A stretch of DNA of 62,000 nt from Diphasiastrum complanatum (GCA_029204225.1 CM055102.1:44462484-44524483); one strand, 5' to 3'. Shown: positions 1 through 13,641, counted from the stretch's first letter. Made by a program: numbers and translations. Notes: generated from the sequence alone by a model not told the origin.

Positions 1-203
1 AATTTAGTGAGTGGGAGAGAGGGGGTGGGGAATCTTTTTGGGGCCCACTCCTCAATGCACACAATGTGCAAATGTATGGGGATATGCACTTTTCCCATAC
101 ATGCATCCCCCTCCTCATCATTTTTAGTTAATAAAAGCTCATGCATGGGTGAGGGGAGGAGGATGCATGGGTGCACCCATACACATGCGCAAAAGTGTAC
201 ATA

Positions 204-207
<4 letters not shown>

Positions 208-274
<67 letters not shown>
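208..274. repeat. (TA)n followed by (GA)n microsatellite
   Basis: About 46 bases of alternating TA run directly into about 22 bases of GA, then a degenerate purine stretch. It lies just 5' of the first dehydrogenase exon, within what would be an intron of that gene. Bases 1-207 show no recognisable coding or element structure. Confidence 0.97.
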
Positions 275-275
<1 letters not shown>

Positions 276-320
276 AAGAAAGAGAGAATTGATTGTGGCC
301 AACAACAAAATTGTATGCAG

Positions 321-2236
321 ATGTTATTTCGAAGGTAAAAGAAATCACGGGAGGAAAAGGGGTTTACGCTGCTCATGATGCTATTGCTGGCACATTATCT
401 AAGGCAATTAGTTCCTTTCTTTCATCCTTGATTGAATTTATCATTTATCACTTGAACTTTCCACAATTTATACGTTATGGAAAGCATTATTTTTAAAGAC
501 CTATGCATAATGGGTGTACAATGTGAGGCAAAGAAGTGGATGATAAGGAAATGCAACTTCGCTCATCTTGAAAGCATGCTATAGGAGACATTTTTCATGT
601 TCAGCTTTGAAAATTGATGGAAACATGACCTAAAAATAGAAAAGCTCTTTGGGTCAAGGTTGAGTTGCAATCTAAACAAAAGAGCTAGCTTGCAGAAGTT
701 GGACCTAATAAGGCCATCTTAGGGCCATGTCAGACTAGAGGGTTTTCCTGGCCTTTTTGCTCTCTCTCCCATTTGAGTACCCTAAAAACCAACTATCCTC
801 CACAATGGACATGGGGTAAGTGAAATAGAACCATCTTTTATGATAGTTATCCTCTTAAAATTTTCTTGTGATTGGACCATTGGGTTTTGAGTTGCCAGAG
901 GCAATACAATATATAGACCAAAGAGCTGGACACAAAAGTATATAAGTTGCAATATGTTGCAAATACGTAGCCACCTCATTTGTTGCAAGGTCGCAACTCA
1001 AGCTTGGTTTGAAAGGGGGAAGGCCCGTAACCTAAATTTGGACCAATAAAAGGCCAACCACGAGACATAGGCACTTGCCACCACCAATACTTTGTGATGG
1101 CCCTTAAAAAAGGACAAAATGAAAATTTGTTCCTATTACTACTCAACTAGCATGTCTTGAGAGAACCTTACAAAAGGATAAAAACGAGGATCTTGCTACC
1201 TTGCTAAACTCATATTTTTTGAGTGAACTATAGAGAAGCATAGAGATTAGGGTGTTTTGTTCAAATGATGCTACCAAGTGCGGGCCCTACTAGCTAGAAG
1301 ATAGTATTTCCAAGAAGGTTGAAGCAATGTAGAAAAAAGTACGTCATTAGCATTGCATTTACTTCAAAATAGTTTAATGAGCAAATAGCAATAATAGTTT
1401 GAGACGATATATTGGCTTGTCTATCAGATTATCTTAGATGTCAACCAAGTCCATGTCATGCCTCTCCAAGTGATATAGTAAGCTAAAATATCTTGTCTAG
1501 CATGAGATTGGTGAAGTACTGATCCCACAAGCTTATAACTCAGTTGGTTGTGGATTTCTAACAAATCTGAAAATGTTTCGTTATCTTTTGGCAATATAGG
1601 TGTGAAAAATATGCAAAAGATTAGCTTCATAATTTGTCATTTTTATGTACATTTGTAAATTTCACATGTGTGGATCATGTTCCCACGTGTGAAAAGTAGG
1701 CCTAAAGTCATAAACGACTTGCGTTTTGTCATTGATTTTATCTTGTGTTCACGAGCTCTTGTCTAGATCCAAATCTTGTTTGGTAGCCCTATAAAATCCA
1801 AGTTTGATCATATAGATTTGGTAGTGTACAATCTCACATGCTTGGAGATCTTTAATGATCTCTTTAGGATCCTTAACACATGCTAAATTTCACAATAGGT
1901 ACTATCTACATCTTAGCCACTTTGATTTCTCTGTAGAGTGTGGCTGCTTGTGTGAGAGATGGAGGAACTTTATTTATGGTGAGTGAGCTATCAGGAACTG
2001 ATTTTATGCTCAATACTATGGACCTTCACCGCCATCTTGTCATAGACTACTGGGACATTGCAACGGTTTTTTTAGCGGATAGAAGAGACAAGGTCATTGC
2101 CGAGGTTGTGCAACTACTCAAACGAAATGTAATCACCCCATTGATTCGAAAGAAATATCATCTTATCGGTTTTAAGGAAGCCCTTAAGGAGGCAGAGATG
2201 TCTGGTAAAAGTGGAAGGATTCTCCTAGTTGGCTAG
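321..2236 (+). CDS. Medium-chain dehydrogenase / quinone oxidoreductase-like, last two exons (5' end missing)
   Basis: This is the C-terminal part of an MDR-superfamily (zeta-crystallin/quinone-oxidoreductase type) NAD(P)H-dependent enzyme. Exon A starts at 321 after a TATGCAG acceptor and encodes the nucleotide-fold segment ISKVKEITGGKGV followed by a D-A-x-A-G-T stretch, matching the family's 'eitgGkGvDvvfDavgG' region. Exon B is 1937-2236 after CTGTAG and encodes VRDGGTLFMVSELSG, then about 75 residues ending SGKSGRILLVG and TAG, the usual MDR carboxyl end. The exon A donor is unclear. A GT at 411 gives an incompatible phase with exon B, whereas a GC donor after 403 (AAG|GCAATT) is in phase with the 1936 acceptor. 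The intron is about 1.5 kb and carries nothing else recognised. Exon B is fully open, but no upstream exons or start lie in the window. It could be the 3' end of a real gene or a pseudogene; substrate is unknown. Confidence 0.7.
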
Positions 2237-2533
2237 AGTTGATTCGATCTTCGATCACATTTAACAAGGCTACGATTCTAGGCCTAGGAAATTATATGCA
2301 AGAAATATGTTATGAAAGCATTATAACAATTCTATTTGTATGGATAGGCCATTTTGGTCTTTTGGATGAAATGGATAAGAGTTGAAGTTTATGTTGAAGT
2401 TTTTGAAAAGTAAATGATTGAAGTACTATCTCTTTTTGAAAATTCCAAAAAGAAAATTAGTTTGTCAGATATTGCAATAAAAAATATTCAGTACAAATTG
2501 TAACTAATTTCATGCTCAATCTCTTAAAAGTAG

Positions 2534-2631
<98 letters not shown>

Positions 2632-3400
2632 GGCCTTGCCCACTGTTTGTGAGTTGGACATCAGCTACTTCCTTGAGTTGCCTTTTTTTTAAAATCTTGA
2701 ATGTCTTTGTGTTATGTACTTTGGGGATATCTTTTTGGTCATATCCTAAATAAATAAGCACATTGATCCACATTTTTTGTACAAGAGCCAAAATCATGAC
2801 GACATCAATCTGAAACCTCATAGTATTGGAACAGTCAATCACAATCAAGTCAAAATCTAAATATTGGTGGTCGAAGATTCATTATATGTCTACATGGACT
2901 TGCACATTGCACACAAAAGAATTTGAGACTTATAAATAACAAGAGAGATAACAGGTTGCAGGCCATCAAAGTTCACGTGAAGAATCTCTTTGAAGTTTGC
3001 AATTGTTAATAATGGAGTTCTTATTTAATCTAAAATTGTAAAGATTGCCTTGAAATTGTTGTTTTGTTACTCCTAGCTTTTTCCATGAAAACCTTGCACG
3101 ACTTTATAACCCATAATGATCATGCTTATTACTCATCATATTTTGCTTTATAGCTAATGTAGTCCACTCAATAAGTTCACTACAAGGTGATTGATACATC
3201 ATGAGAAACTTAGCCTTAAGCAAGGCATTTAAATTTTTTAAAATAAATGAACAATTTTTTTTTTCTCAATACTCATACTCACTTAAGAATAACACAGCTT
3301 TTAGCAAAAGCACTAAGGTCAAACAATGTTGAAGAATATATCTCAACCGAATTCAAGGAGTATTGCCTTAGCAGAGACACTGAACAACAAATATTACTTC
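2237..3400. other. Intergenic stretch, no gene recognised
   Basis: This is AT-rich sequence downstream of the dehydrogenase stop. Apart from the long TA microsatellite it shows no coding signal or terminal repeat that I can support. Confidence 0.6.
2536..2628. repeat. (TA)n microsatellite, about 46 units
   Basis: About 93 uninterrupted bases of alternating TA. Open frames reading through it are artefacts of the repeat. Confidence 0.98.
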
Positions 3401-3404
3401 TTAT

Positions 3405-5000
3405 TTGCCTTAGTTGAATGGACTTGCTGAGAGAAAGAATCAAACCTTAGTTGAAGTGTCTAAGTGCATGCTTGCTCACGCGACACTACCTAAGTTCTTC
3501 TGGGCTGAAATTGTTTCCACTACATCTTATATTCAGAATAGATGCTTGACTACATGCCTCTTAGACAAAATATTTTATGAAGTTTGGATAGGCTCCAAGT
3601 CATCAATATCGGACTTTAAAGTTTTTGGATGTATTACCTATGTGTAGATACCACATAGATAAAAAAAAAGCTAGACTTTCACAATATCAAAGCAGCTAGA
3701 CTTTCGCAATATCCCATTGAATCAAAGATAGTCACTGTTAAATTTCACACATGTGGGATCTCCTAAGATGTGGATGCTTGCACAAAGATCAAGTTATAGA
3801 TTGAACTCCAAGATCTATCTCACAAATCTAAGGCAAGAGCACAATGTAACATGCAAATCATTCATCAAAGTACAATCACATGTGTGGAGACTTGTGGATG
3901 AAAAAATTAAGGATAAAAAGCCTTGCCCTCGGGTGGAGAGAGAAACCAAGAAAAGTTTTAAGTGTAGAATCTCATGTAATCTCAAAAACTAAGTGTAAGA
4001 ATAATCGACCATACATACTAATAGGAACTCAAGGTTGGGAGGAGTGATTTGTGATTGGATACCTTTTTTACATCTTCCATATTTGATTGGCTTGGTGCAT
4101 ATGAGCCCTCAAACTTGATTGGACCAATTTTGTGGATTTCTCTCTTTTGATTGGTCACAAGATCTCATGCCAACACATAGGGAAGTGTCACACATCCAAT
4201 CTCATCATGACAATTGTAGCAAGCCTAAGCTACCTCGAGCCACATCGAACTCTAGTTCTGGCCTAATCATCATTTTACATGTGTACTACTCAAGTTGCCT
4301 CTAATTCCAAAATTGGCTTAATCACCTACTAACATCTGGATTGACACAAAAAAGTCAATCTAACTCAGCATAGATAGTTCTTCACAGTCACTAGCCCAAA
4401 TGCTATCTTTATTGAGGATCAGTTTATCGACATCAAAGACAAGGGCAAAGTTGAACTAATTGAACACTCTTATTTTCTATTCAACTTTTTCTATCGAAGG
4501 TCCTAATAGTTCAATTGTCTCTAAATAACTTATCAACTGTACATAAACAACTTACCAATAGCGAGTCATAAGATGTTGCAGCTCGGCAACAACATAACCA
4601 AGAAAATGATGATCAGCCTCATTCGTCTCCCATAAGATCGACTACAGATCATAGACTATCTAATAGGTACATTGATGAAACTGCTTGTTATCTCATTCTA
4701 GAGCCCAAAGGTTATCTAATCAAGGACAAAGAAAATCATATATGCAAACTCCATAGAGCACTTTACGGCTTGAAGTAATTTACCAGAGCCCGATTCCAGA
4801 GGATCGATACTATCCTTATCGAAAGTGGCTATAACCCAAGCAATTCATATTGTTATATCTACTTCAAGTCAGTGTAGTATTCTTTTATTATCATTACATT
4901 GTATGTGGACAACACATTGTCTGCTATTCAACGATCATGTCAAACTAATAAAAGATGTGAAATGAATGTTGTCCTCAAATTATACATGACAAAATTGGAT
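3405..5000 (+). pseudogene. Decayed Ty1/copia retrotransposon: integrase and reverse transcriptase pieces
   Basis: The first block (about 3405-3645) carries the copia integrase signature NGLAERKNQTLVE, in which the E is the third catalytic residue of the DDE triad, followed by a degenerate KVFGC box. A second block in the same orientation (about 4685-4960) reads as reverse transcriptase with HICKLHRALYGLK and a LYVDN box where active copia has YVDD. Several stops and frameshifts interrupt both. About 1 kb between them has no recognisable domain, so the integrase C-terminus and early RT are deleted or replaced. No LTRs could be paired. It is an old, inactive fragment. Confidence 0.85.
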
Positions 5001-6775
5001 GAAGCTCATTGTGAGAAAATCAAATAAAAAATGTACTTAATGAATCAACGAGAACTTGACCAAATTTGGTTGCACATCTAGATTTAGCTACAAGATAGAA
5101 ATCACCTATACATGCTAGAATTGCAAAGTTCACTATGATCTGATCATAAACACTAAGATCCAATATGATACTATCCTTTTCTGTATGAAAACAGCAGCAT
5201 ACAGTCTTTTGCACGTGTGGATCCAAGTACAACAAGAAAAATCACATTCTATACACTAGAAATCAAGATATCTTGAGAAATATGCAAGAGATGGACATAG
5301 AATCAAAAGAGGTAAATTCTCCACATGGAAAGAGAATACAAAGATCATTTTGCCACGCTGGTACTACTATTTATACCTGCTAAAATTTCATTTGGCTACT
5401 TTCCCTAAACTAGCCCTAAGACAGAACTTCTAGGTACTTCACCAAAAACATAGTTTTGAGTGACTAGATGCAATATATCTAGATTAGCCAATTAGAATGG
5501 ATCCAAATCTGACCTCATCCATTTATGTACTAGCCAAAAATAGTACAAACAATATTTAGGCCTCTATTGACATAAAATAATCTATCTCTAAGTTCAAATT
5601 TTATGTTGGCCTCAAAATTGCCAAAATATCTCAATTTAACTAGTTGATAAGTATAGACCTCCTTTCTATGGTTTTATACTAGATTTTAGAATTGATTTAC
5701 AGAATAGTGTCCATATTGGATGCTTCACTATTTCTTACATCAATTTTACATATCAAGATATAATTAGAGCATAAAGAACCAAATAGAATGTAAATGCAAT
5801 GATTCCTACGTGCTTCCAACTTTGAACTCTTTAGAAACTAACAGCAACCAAACAGTAAATGTGAGTAATCAACCAATGTTTGCATGCCCACTCCTTGATA
5901 TGTATCCTCCCTAAAAATCCATGAATGAGCATTCATTGCCATCTTGCCATGAGGTATCATCAGCACTTGATGACTTGACCATGAATGAGTAACATAATGA
6001 TCCTCCCTGAGTCTCATTTCCATCATAAAAATCGGCCAAGAATGCTGGTACAACTCCAACATCAAAATGATGTAAAACAATGTAACTAGTTTCACCATAT
6101 CCTGACAATTTGCACGCATTCACATGAAATTGCTCAAACATGAGATAAAACAAGGTTGCAAAACCAATAAAACTGATTTTGGGTGGGTTTTAAAAACGAT
6201 GGCCATGACGATTATAGAAGAGAAAACTAGCAATGGTAGTCGTGAGCGCATTGGATTGTAAGAAGAGCAACAACTTAATGATCTTGACCGAAACAGAGAA
6301 AGTGAGAATGAATGAAAAAACAGAAGTATTTGAAGTGTTCAGCATATTAATGATGTGTCGATGGATTAGACCGATATTTATTAAAAAATGTCCTCCTAAT
6401 ATCAAAGGTACAGTCCTAAAAAAATAAAGTCTAAAAGTATTAATTGTAAATACCTTCTTTGGTACAAAAAATTGGCTGAATATTGCGAAACCATGTGTCG
6501 CGATTTTTTATTACTAAAAATGGTATGTATACTAACATAACAAATTCCACACTGGTATCGCAATTTTCGCATAATACAATGGGAATTATATGTGAAGCGA
6601 AGGAGTCAGGTTCTTTTTGCATATTTTATATATGCTGGAAACAGGTATAAAACAAAAACAAACAAATGTTGGTATTTTTGGAAAATGAAAATAGCAAGTG
6701 GACGTAGCAAGTAAATGGCAAACTTACTAACAAAAGTGTTGATTTTTTTGCAAATATTTTATGGCGAAAACACCA
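5001..6775. other. Non-coding stretch, probably old repeat sequence
   Basis: It is AT-rich with no open frame resembling a known protein. A CACGTGTGGATCC motif near 5211 resembles motifs in the LTRs at 13.6 and 17.6 kb, but the surroundings do not align by eye. No gene is supported. Confidence 0.5.
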
Positions 6776-6779
6776 AGAT

Positions 6780-7700
6780 TATACGGAGTGGTTTGACAAT
6801 GTGTGATGGAAAAATACGATAACATAGCTTCAATGGTTTGATTAAGAAAATGGGTTCCCTTATCACTAACGAGTTCTAGGGGACATCCATAGCAAGTGAT
6901 GATGTTTTGAACAAGAACTTTGTCACTATTTTGGCATCATTTTTAACGTGTGCATCTAGATGCATCTGCTAAATGGATTTCATGGTGAGTAGTAGGCTGA
7001 ATCAGGTCTTCTAATCCCAACTCCTTAACCATTTTCTTAGTCATTAAGTTGATGCTAGATCTTGAGTCTACTAGTATTCTATTGATAGTATGGCCACCTA
7101 TAATGGCACTTACCTTGGAGACTCCACAATCTCCTCTATCTACATATTCTACTCTATTGCTATATGCAGATATGGAAAATGTAACAAACCTCTCTCCTTC
7201 CTCAGTCCTTATAGAATGAACTCCTTCATCATCTGAAGTGTAACTTGAGGAAGATGTAGGCGTCTCGCCTTCTTGTTTATCCTTCTCTTAGGATACGGTA
7301 ATCCATTTATGGCTCTTTCCTTCTGATGTTGCCATCTGGTCTCGGAAGGTAATCACCTTCTTCCTTCGGTGGGTAATAACATCGGCTTGATATAGCCATG
7401 GTCTCCCTAATAAGACTTTGTAAGATGATTCCCTAGTGGTCTTTAATATAATGAAGTCCATCAAAAACTTATGGTCACAACTCTCCTATTGGAGTTCTCC
7501 TAGTTGCATCTGCTAATCTCAGATGTCTAAGTGTAGGCGCTATTCTATGATGAATGCCTAACTCGAATGCTGTCTTTTCAGTCATTATATTTACACTGGA
7601 TTCGGAATCTATGGGTACACTATCTAAGATACATCCTTTGATTAGTACCTAGATTTCAGGTGGGCCTTTGTCACCATGGTTTATCAATCCTACGTCGACT
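6780..7700 (-). pseudogene. Decayed gypsy-type polyprotein: two retropepsin-like segments and an integrase piece
   Basis: Reading the minus strand, a retropepsin-like segment (about 7640-7380) has a VPIDSESSVNIM motif and then the C-terminal hallmark LLGRPWLYQADV of plant gypsy aspartic proteases. About 270 bp on, a second retropepsin-like segment (about 7160-6960) contains LVDSRSSINLMTKKMV, where the catalytic D-S/T-G is D-S-R. A third piece (about 6945-6780) matches the gypsy integrase core with CYGCPLELVSDKGTHFLNQ. Stops and frameshifts occur in all three, and reverse transcriptase and RNase H are missing between protease and integrase. The domain order fits Ty3/gypsy. The duplicated protease region is odd. 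Confidence 0.75.
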
Positions 7701-8229
7701 AATGGCAACTTAGCTTTTCTTTTCTTTTTTCTTTGTAAAAATTGTTTAATCTCTTTCTTGTAGTATTGATTATCCTCTAATAATTGTTTGAAAGTTATAT
7801 TGATGCAATGGTGATAATATTCCTCAAAAACAACAAGCATTCTAGTGGTCCATTGCACATTGATGGGTGGCCATCTATCCTATTGGCAGGGTGCCAAAAA
7901 CCACATATGAATCTAAGCATATAGCAATCGAAATTTCTTGTAGAAGTGTGATGGTCAAGCCAACAGCCACATTGTCCATTGGCAATGAAATTGGAATATG
8001 TTTGAGTATCATACCTCACGGATCAATTGAGAACAATGTTGAGGTAGCGCCCATCTGTAGACACTTGAGATGCTTCTTTAAAAGCAAAGATTCTATCCCA
8101 ATCAACATTTATCATCACATGTGTGAGCTATACATATAAAGCATTCTAGCAAGCTTAAATCATTCAAATATAGGTGAGCATTATGTCAAAGATTTGATAG
8201 CACTCTTACCTTATTTGTAGCAATTTCCC

Positions 8230-8844
8230 TTACAAATGCTCTTCCAATTGCATTCACAAGTCTCAACTTTGCAACTACTAAGCCGAATTAGGTCGCAATA
8301 GAGAGAGATGATATGAGAGAGAGAGAGGGGGGGGGGGGGGGGGGGGGGGGAGCTCCCTAAGATCCTGCTTACAAGAGAATACACAATGGAAAACACACTA
8401 TGGAGCAACCACCCAACCAAGTAGAAGCTTCACCCCCAAGCCAAGGAATAAGAAGCATGAATGCAGAGTGAAACCTTGGCAATGAATCAATGATCACAAA
8501 TGAGGAGTAGGGCGAGTTTGGCCTCAATATATAGAGCCAAAAGCAACCTGGGCACATAGCCATGCATAGCCCTCTAAGTTCCCTATACATAGATTCACCT
8601 AGAATAGAGTCCTATGCATGGACCACCTATTCATAGAATTGTTATTGATAACTCTACACATGCATACACTGTCTCATACCTTGTCTAAACTCCATTTAGT
8701 GTGTTATGGGCCTCACAAGGATATTAGTTACTTTCGGGTCACATCCAGTATGACGTGGCATAACTAACAGCTTGATTTATTGGCGTACCATGTATCCAAG
8801 ACTAGGAGTATATTGAATCCTACTTACTGGTCATGGACATAACA
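8230..8844 (-). mobile_element. Probable 3' LTR of a minus-strand LTR retrotransposon
   Basis: On the minus strand a polypurine tract, TTTAAGGAGGGAAGAA (plus positions 8860-8845), is followed immediately by TGTTATGTCC, the expected start of an LTR. A TATA-like GGCTCTATATATTG lies about 300 bp inside. The far end near 8230 is an estimate because no second LTR copy was found in the window. A GA stretch and a 24-base G tract lie in the distal part. Confidence 0.6.
8327..8350 (+). repeat. Poly(G) tract of 24
   Basis: A run of 24 G follows an interrupted GA repeat. It could form a G-quadruplex, and homopolymers of this length are prone to sequencing or assembly length error. Confidence 0.95.
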
Positions 8845-11800
8845 TTCTTCCCTCCTTAAACTGATTCTATCCTTGGAAGCTCTCTAAACAGGAAAGAATT
8901 ACAGCTCCTTTAACTTTCAATATTAACCAAGAAAATCATTATCCTTAGTCTAGCTTTCATATCAAACAAGTACTTAGAGATAATATTTTTTTCCAAATGA
9001 TAATCTCTACACTGGAGTACAACTCAGGTTTGAAAGGTACACTGAACGATAATTTTTCCATCTGGGTTACATTCATCACAAGTTAGTAATATCACCTTCA
9101 TGTAAAGCACTTACATGAAACACTAAGTGAAATAACCTAACTTGAGAGATTAAAGTTAAAGAAATAATAAAATAAATACAATTACAGTATGAAATTATCC
9201 ACAATTTTGACAAATAATTCATAAGCTTTCAAGTACAATATCCTTAGAATCCAAATTCTAAGATATGATAATTCATTTATCTAGAATATCTAGGAGAATT
9301 ATTAAGATATAGAATGATTAAAACTCAACTCTGAGTATCCCAGATACTCCTTTGAGTTAAATGCTCTATTTCTAGCACCAAATGCAAGAAAAATAGCATT
9401 CATTCATCTTAATAGACTTGTTTGTCTCCTATGATAACTGGAGATCCAATTCAAACAAAGAACTGTACTTAACCATCTGCAGACCATAAATTGTAGTAGA
9501 ATAACATCCACTAGATAATTTCAATTCTCCACAAATAAAATACTTATCTTTGTGAGAATATTTGTGAGATCCATAGGTCCTCAAATATAACACTGGAGTA
9601 GAGAGATTCAAAAACACTGATTCAAATTCTTACTCAAATAATAGATCAAGAATTAATCATCACACTTAAGAATCATTACAATTTCTTATAATCCTCTGAC
9701 AATAATTAAGTATCTATTTATGATTCGTCAACCATAAATATTTAGATTCATATGATTCGTCAATCATAATTTCCTGATATCCAAATCATACTTATCATTT
9801 ATAGGATACTGGAGTATATGTCTAACATAACTCAAGAAAAGTAAGAGTCATTCCAAAATCTTTCCATTAAGAAAATACTGGATTACTTTCTACCAGGATT
9901 CTTAAACTGAAGTGCAAGATTCAAGGTCTATAAATCACTAGTAATTAAAGACTGAACACATACCAAAATGACAATCATCTTCAACTACAAAAACTGTAGA
10001 TTACAATTCAGAATCACATCTAGATACCCAAAGTCTTGCTGAATATCAATTCAATTGTTATTCTTGGATTCATTATGATTTGTTATCCATTTGAGATCTC
10101 TAGGATATAATTATTAATGAGCTGAGTCTATTCCTTAACTAAGGAATCCTCTATCCCAAGAATACTGTATATCCAATGCACACAATTTTTAACTGATGAA
10201 CCAAAATGATTCACTAATCATGTGTCTTACAAGCAATATAATTCAAAAACCATCAGTTTCTGGTGAATCCACATCACACTGATCGTTTTACCAATTAACT
10301 TCATCCGAGAGTAATCAACTACTCAAGTTAATTGCCAATGATTCAGAAATCTCAAATGTCTAGGTGAAGAATTCAATTATAGTAATATGACGCCACATTT
10401 AGATCCTTATCCAAATCATTTATAAAGTAATCCATAAATCTTCCATACAAAGATTTGTAAACTCTGCAAGTATCTATCAAAATAATATTTGATCATATGT
10501 TCATGTTCACCGACTAGGTTAAGTACACCAGATAACCTTAGTAACTAGGATTACACAGTAGATTCATACAAGATTAATCGTGTATATATGAGAATAATCT
10601 CACTATGACCCAGTACATAAACACATTCTTACCTGGAAGATTCCTCCAAAACCCACATATGTTCCTCACATATCTCACTGAGATCTTGTAACTCAGCTAC
10701 AAAATATTTTTTATATCTCATGAGTAAATAACATATCCGGAAAATCTCTGAGACGAATAAAATTCACTCTCAATAGTTTTCCAATCCCACTTACCTCTAA
10801 TTACATAATTCCTCCTACCGATTAACCCCTCTCTGATCCTAGTACTTAAACTAAAATTAGGTTGATCCAATATAGGACTCTCAGACTTAAATTCTGATCA
10901 AACTTACTTCTATTTCAATCAAAATGAAATTAGTATCTTTTGACCTTTTACTGTACTACTTATAGATAATGATTCAAATTCCAAACATGTTCTAGTTCCA
11001 GATTGTCCACACAATCTCTAGAGAATTCTTCATATTCGAAAAGTTTCAATTAGGCATCTTACTCTGAATCTATCCGAAATTCCTTTCAGATCCAATTTCA
11101 TTTCTATACCCTAGCTGGTTCTCTTCCAAAAACTATGCAACCAACAGATTTCCAAATAGAATTTTATCCCACCACTTCACCCCTCCTTCTAAAAAAATTA
11201 TATATTTCCATAAAAGTTAACTATAAAGATGATATATGAAAATATCTAAATCCTAGAAAATTCAGTAATAAGTGCTTCCACTAAAGGATTCACCCTGTTA
11301 CACACATGACTTTTCCTTCAAATATTTTTACTCTGAGTGATAAAAACTACTATTCCATCGAAATTGATTTATGCAACTAAGATATTCTAGGTTTAAGAAA
11401 TTGAGACATTTTAACCTTAGAATTTATCTAAATTCCAAGTCTATTCACACAAGTAGTGATTTATATGACATAACAATCTTTCAGAAGAATAACTTCATGT
11501 TGGAAAGAATCATATAACCAGTCTGATGTCGATATTCGAGAAATTACTAAGCAGTAAAGGATTAATTAAGAAAGCGAGAAATAGATTTGAGGGCCTCTAA
11601 TTTTGTAAATAATGAGATACCACATTGGGATCTAGATTAAACCTCAAAAATTTTCAAAATACCCCACATTTGATCGAATGGTTTTCTTCTTTCCCATATC
11701 GCGACTAGGTACTAAAAACACCATTGATCATCAGATCTTTACAATCCTAGAATTTTCTTTCCAAGATTACTGATGTCCCATACCATCAACGTTTTCTTCC

Positions 11801-13640
11801 AAAAAAAATTTAACCGCCTTATCTGATATTCTAGGGATCCATTGATCGTCTAGTTGTCCTACAATCACTATAGGAAATTATCTCTTGTTCCCAAACACTG
11901 GAGAATCCATTTATATGGATGATTGGCATGCCTATCAGATGGATACCCAAAATCCACATCTGATTATGTGACTTAGACAGAAGAATTAACATGGTTCAAT
12001 ATTACATCCTAATCCTTTCTGATTAATGATAAACTTCAAACCCCTATTGATGCATCAAACCTAAGGACCAGCTTCTGTCAACTAACAGATCCAATGTAAT
12101 CCACGTATCATATTCCACTTCTAACCTCACAATTGACATCCAAAACTACTGATAATTCAATGGTTACAAAAATAACAGTTACGAATTCAATTGAATGAAT
12201 TTTAACCAGGAAATTAATAATCAATATTAAGCAATTATTTATAGGGATTACCAAAATCCTAACTGCGAAATACATTTTCCGATCACACTTACTACCTCTG
12301 ATGTCCACTCTTCTTCCCTCCTTAGAATTTTCAGTTTCCTGAAAATCTATTCCAGCTAAGGTGCCAAGAAGACGTAATGACATTAGTAAATGTTTTAAAA
12401 AACTAATTACTGTAGGAAAAAAAATCTAAAACAATTTCATTTCTATCCTATACTTAGGCTGAATATTTGATATATCAAAAATCATTTACTAGTGTGTGAA
12501 ATAGTACTAGTCTGATCTTTTGAATATAATTCACCATAGGATTTTACTGGAAATGAAAACAATTATGTAATTCCTATTATTACAAATTTTCAATAAAGTT
12601 GGACTATTTTTTCTTTTTATTGACTGGTTTTGCATTACTCTGCTAATATTGATAAAACATATCCAAACATAGAATATGAAATTACATGAATGAAAATCCC
12701 ACCCATAGGATTTCAGTAATTCTTGAACTGTATCCTGTCTTTTTAGTGACTAGATAAAGAATACTATTGCCACTCATTCAACCTGGTCATTTCATATTGT
12801 TTGACAATTTTAATCAAATTTGACTGACTGATTTCTATCGATCAACATCGATTAGAAAACTTATTCGACAAATTAACTGATTTCCAATTATCAAATGGAA
12901 ATTCAACAAAAAAAAAAAAAAATCAAATTTTAACTTTCAATCTGGGAATTCAACTCCAAAGTTAAAAAATGACAGCATAGTAAAAATTGTTGGCAATTCA
13001 TTGCGGTTCCTTTTGTCAATTTTAACTTATCTATCACCGGGAGATAATTTAGACTTAGTGAAAACACTATGATCAATTAAAACTGATAAACTCAGTTTAA
13101 TCAATTCACTAATCTAATTTGATTCCATAGATAACGAAAGAATGACCAAAATTTTAATTTTTTTTTTTGAAAAACTCATTTTTTGCTCTATTTTACATAA
13201 TTCGAAAATTCTGACAAAAATATTGTTAGTACAAAAGGCAATCGAAGTCGAAAAAATCGAAACATTGTTCGATTCTATAACACAAATTTGTGACCCAACT
13301 GTCAGAGCACATGCGTATGACCACTCAAATCGATTGTCAATCCCTAATGCATGTCAGAATCACTCTGACTTTCAACATGCAACTAATCCATGCAAACACA
13401 GTAGTACAAATTAGGAAAATGACTGGCATGTAATCAGAACAATTCCAAATTTTGTCAATTTTACTCATTAAACTTCAAAATTTCAGATGATCATAACTTT
13501 GGATATAGGACAACAAATTGGGTGTTCTAAAGCTTAGTATAGAGGGAGACCAAGTGAACAAAATGCTTGCCACATCAGCTTTCCACCTAAGCTTCACACG
13601 TGCGATATCAGGGCTGTCAAAATAGGACGCACTTCCACAA
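8845..13640 (-). mobile_element. Domain-free AT-rich interior of the minus-strand LTR element (LARD-like)
   Basis: This 4.8-kb stretch lies inside the element defined by the polypurine tract and LTR at its left edge. It is uniformly AT-rich. I found no gag, protease, RT, RNase H or integrase motif on either strand, and the only ORFs of note are under 100 codons. This fits the internal region of a large retrotransposon derivative or a very old interior. It is interrupted on the right by the element inserted at 13647. The 5' LTR and primer-binding site were not found, so the right boundary is unknown. Confidence 0.4.
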
Positions 13641-13641
13641 G

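Noticed and set aside
1655-1700. Relic of the 13.6-kb LTR family in the dehydrogenase intron
   Set aside because: Two CACRTG motifs with similar spacing match the LTR, but flanks on both sides do not align, so homology is not supported.
2516-2848. 110-codon minus-strand ORF with poly(Ile-Tyr)
   Set aside because: The open frame is created by the TA microsatellite; no protein-like sequence flanks it.
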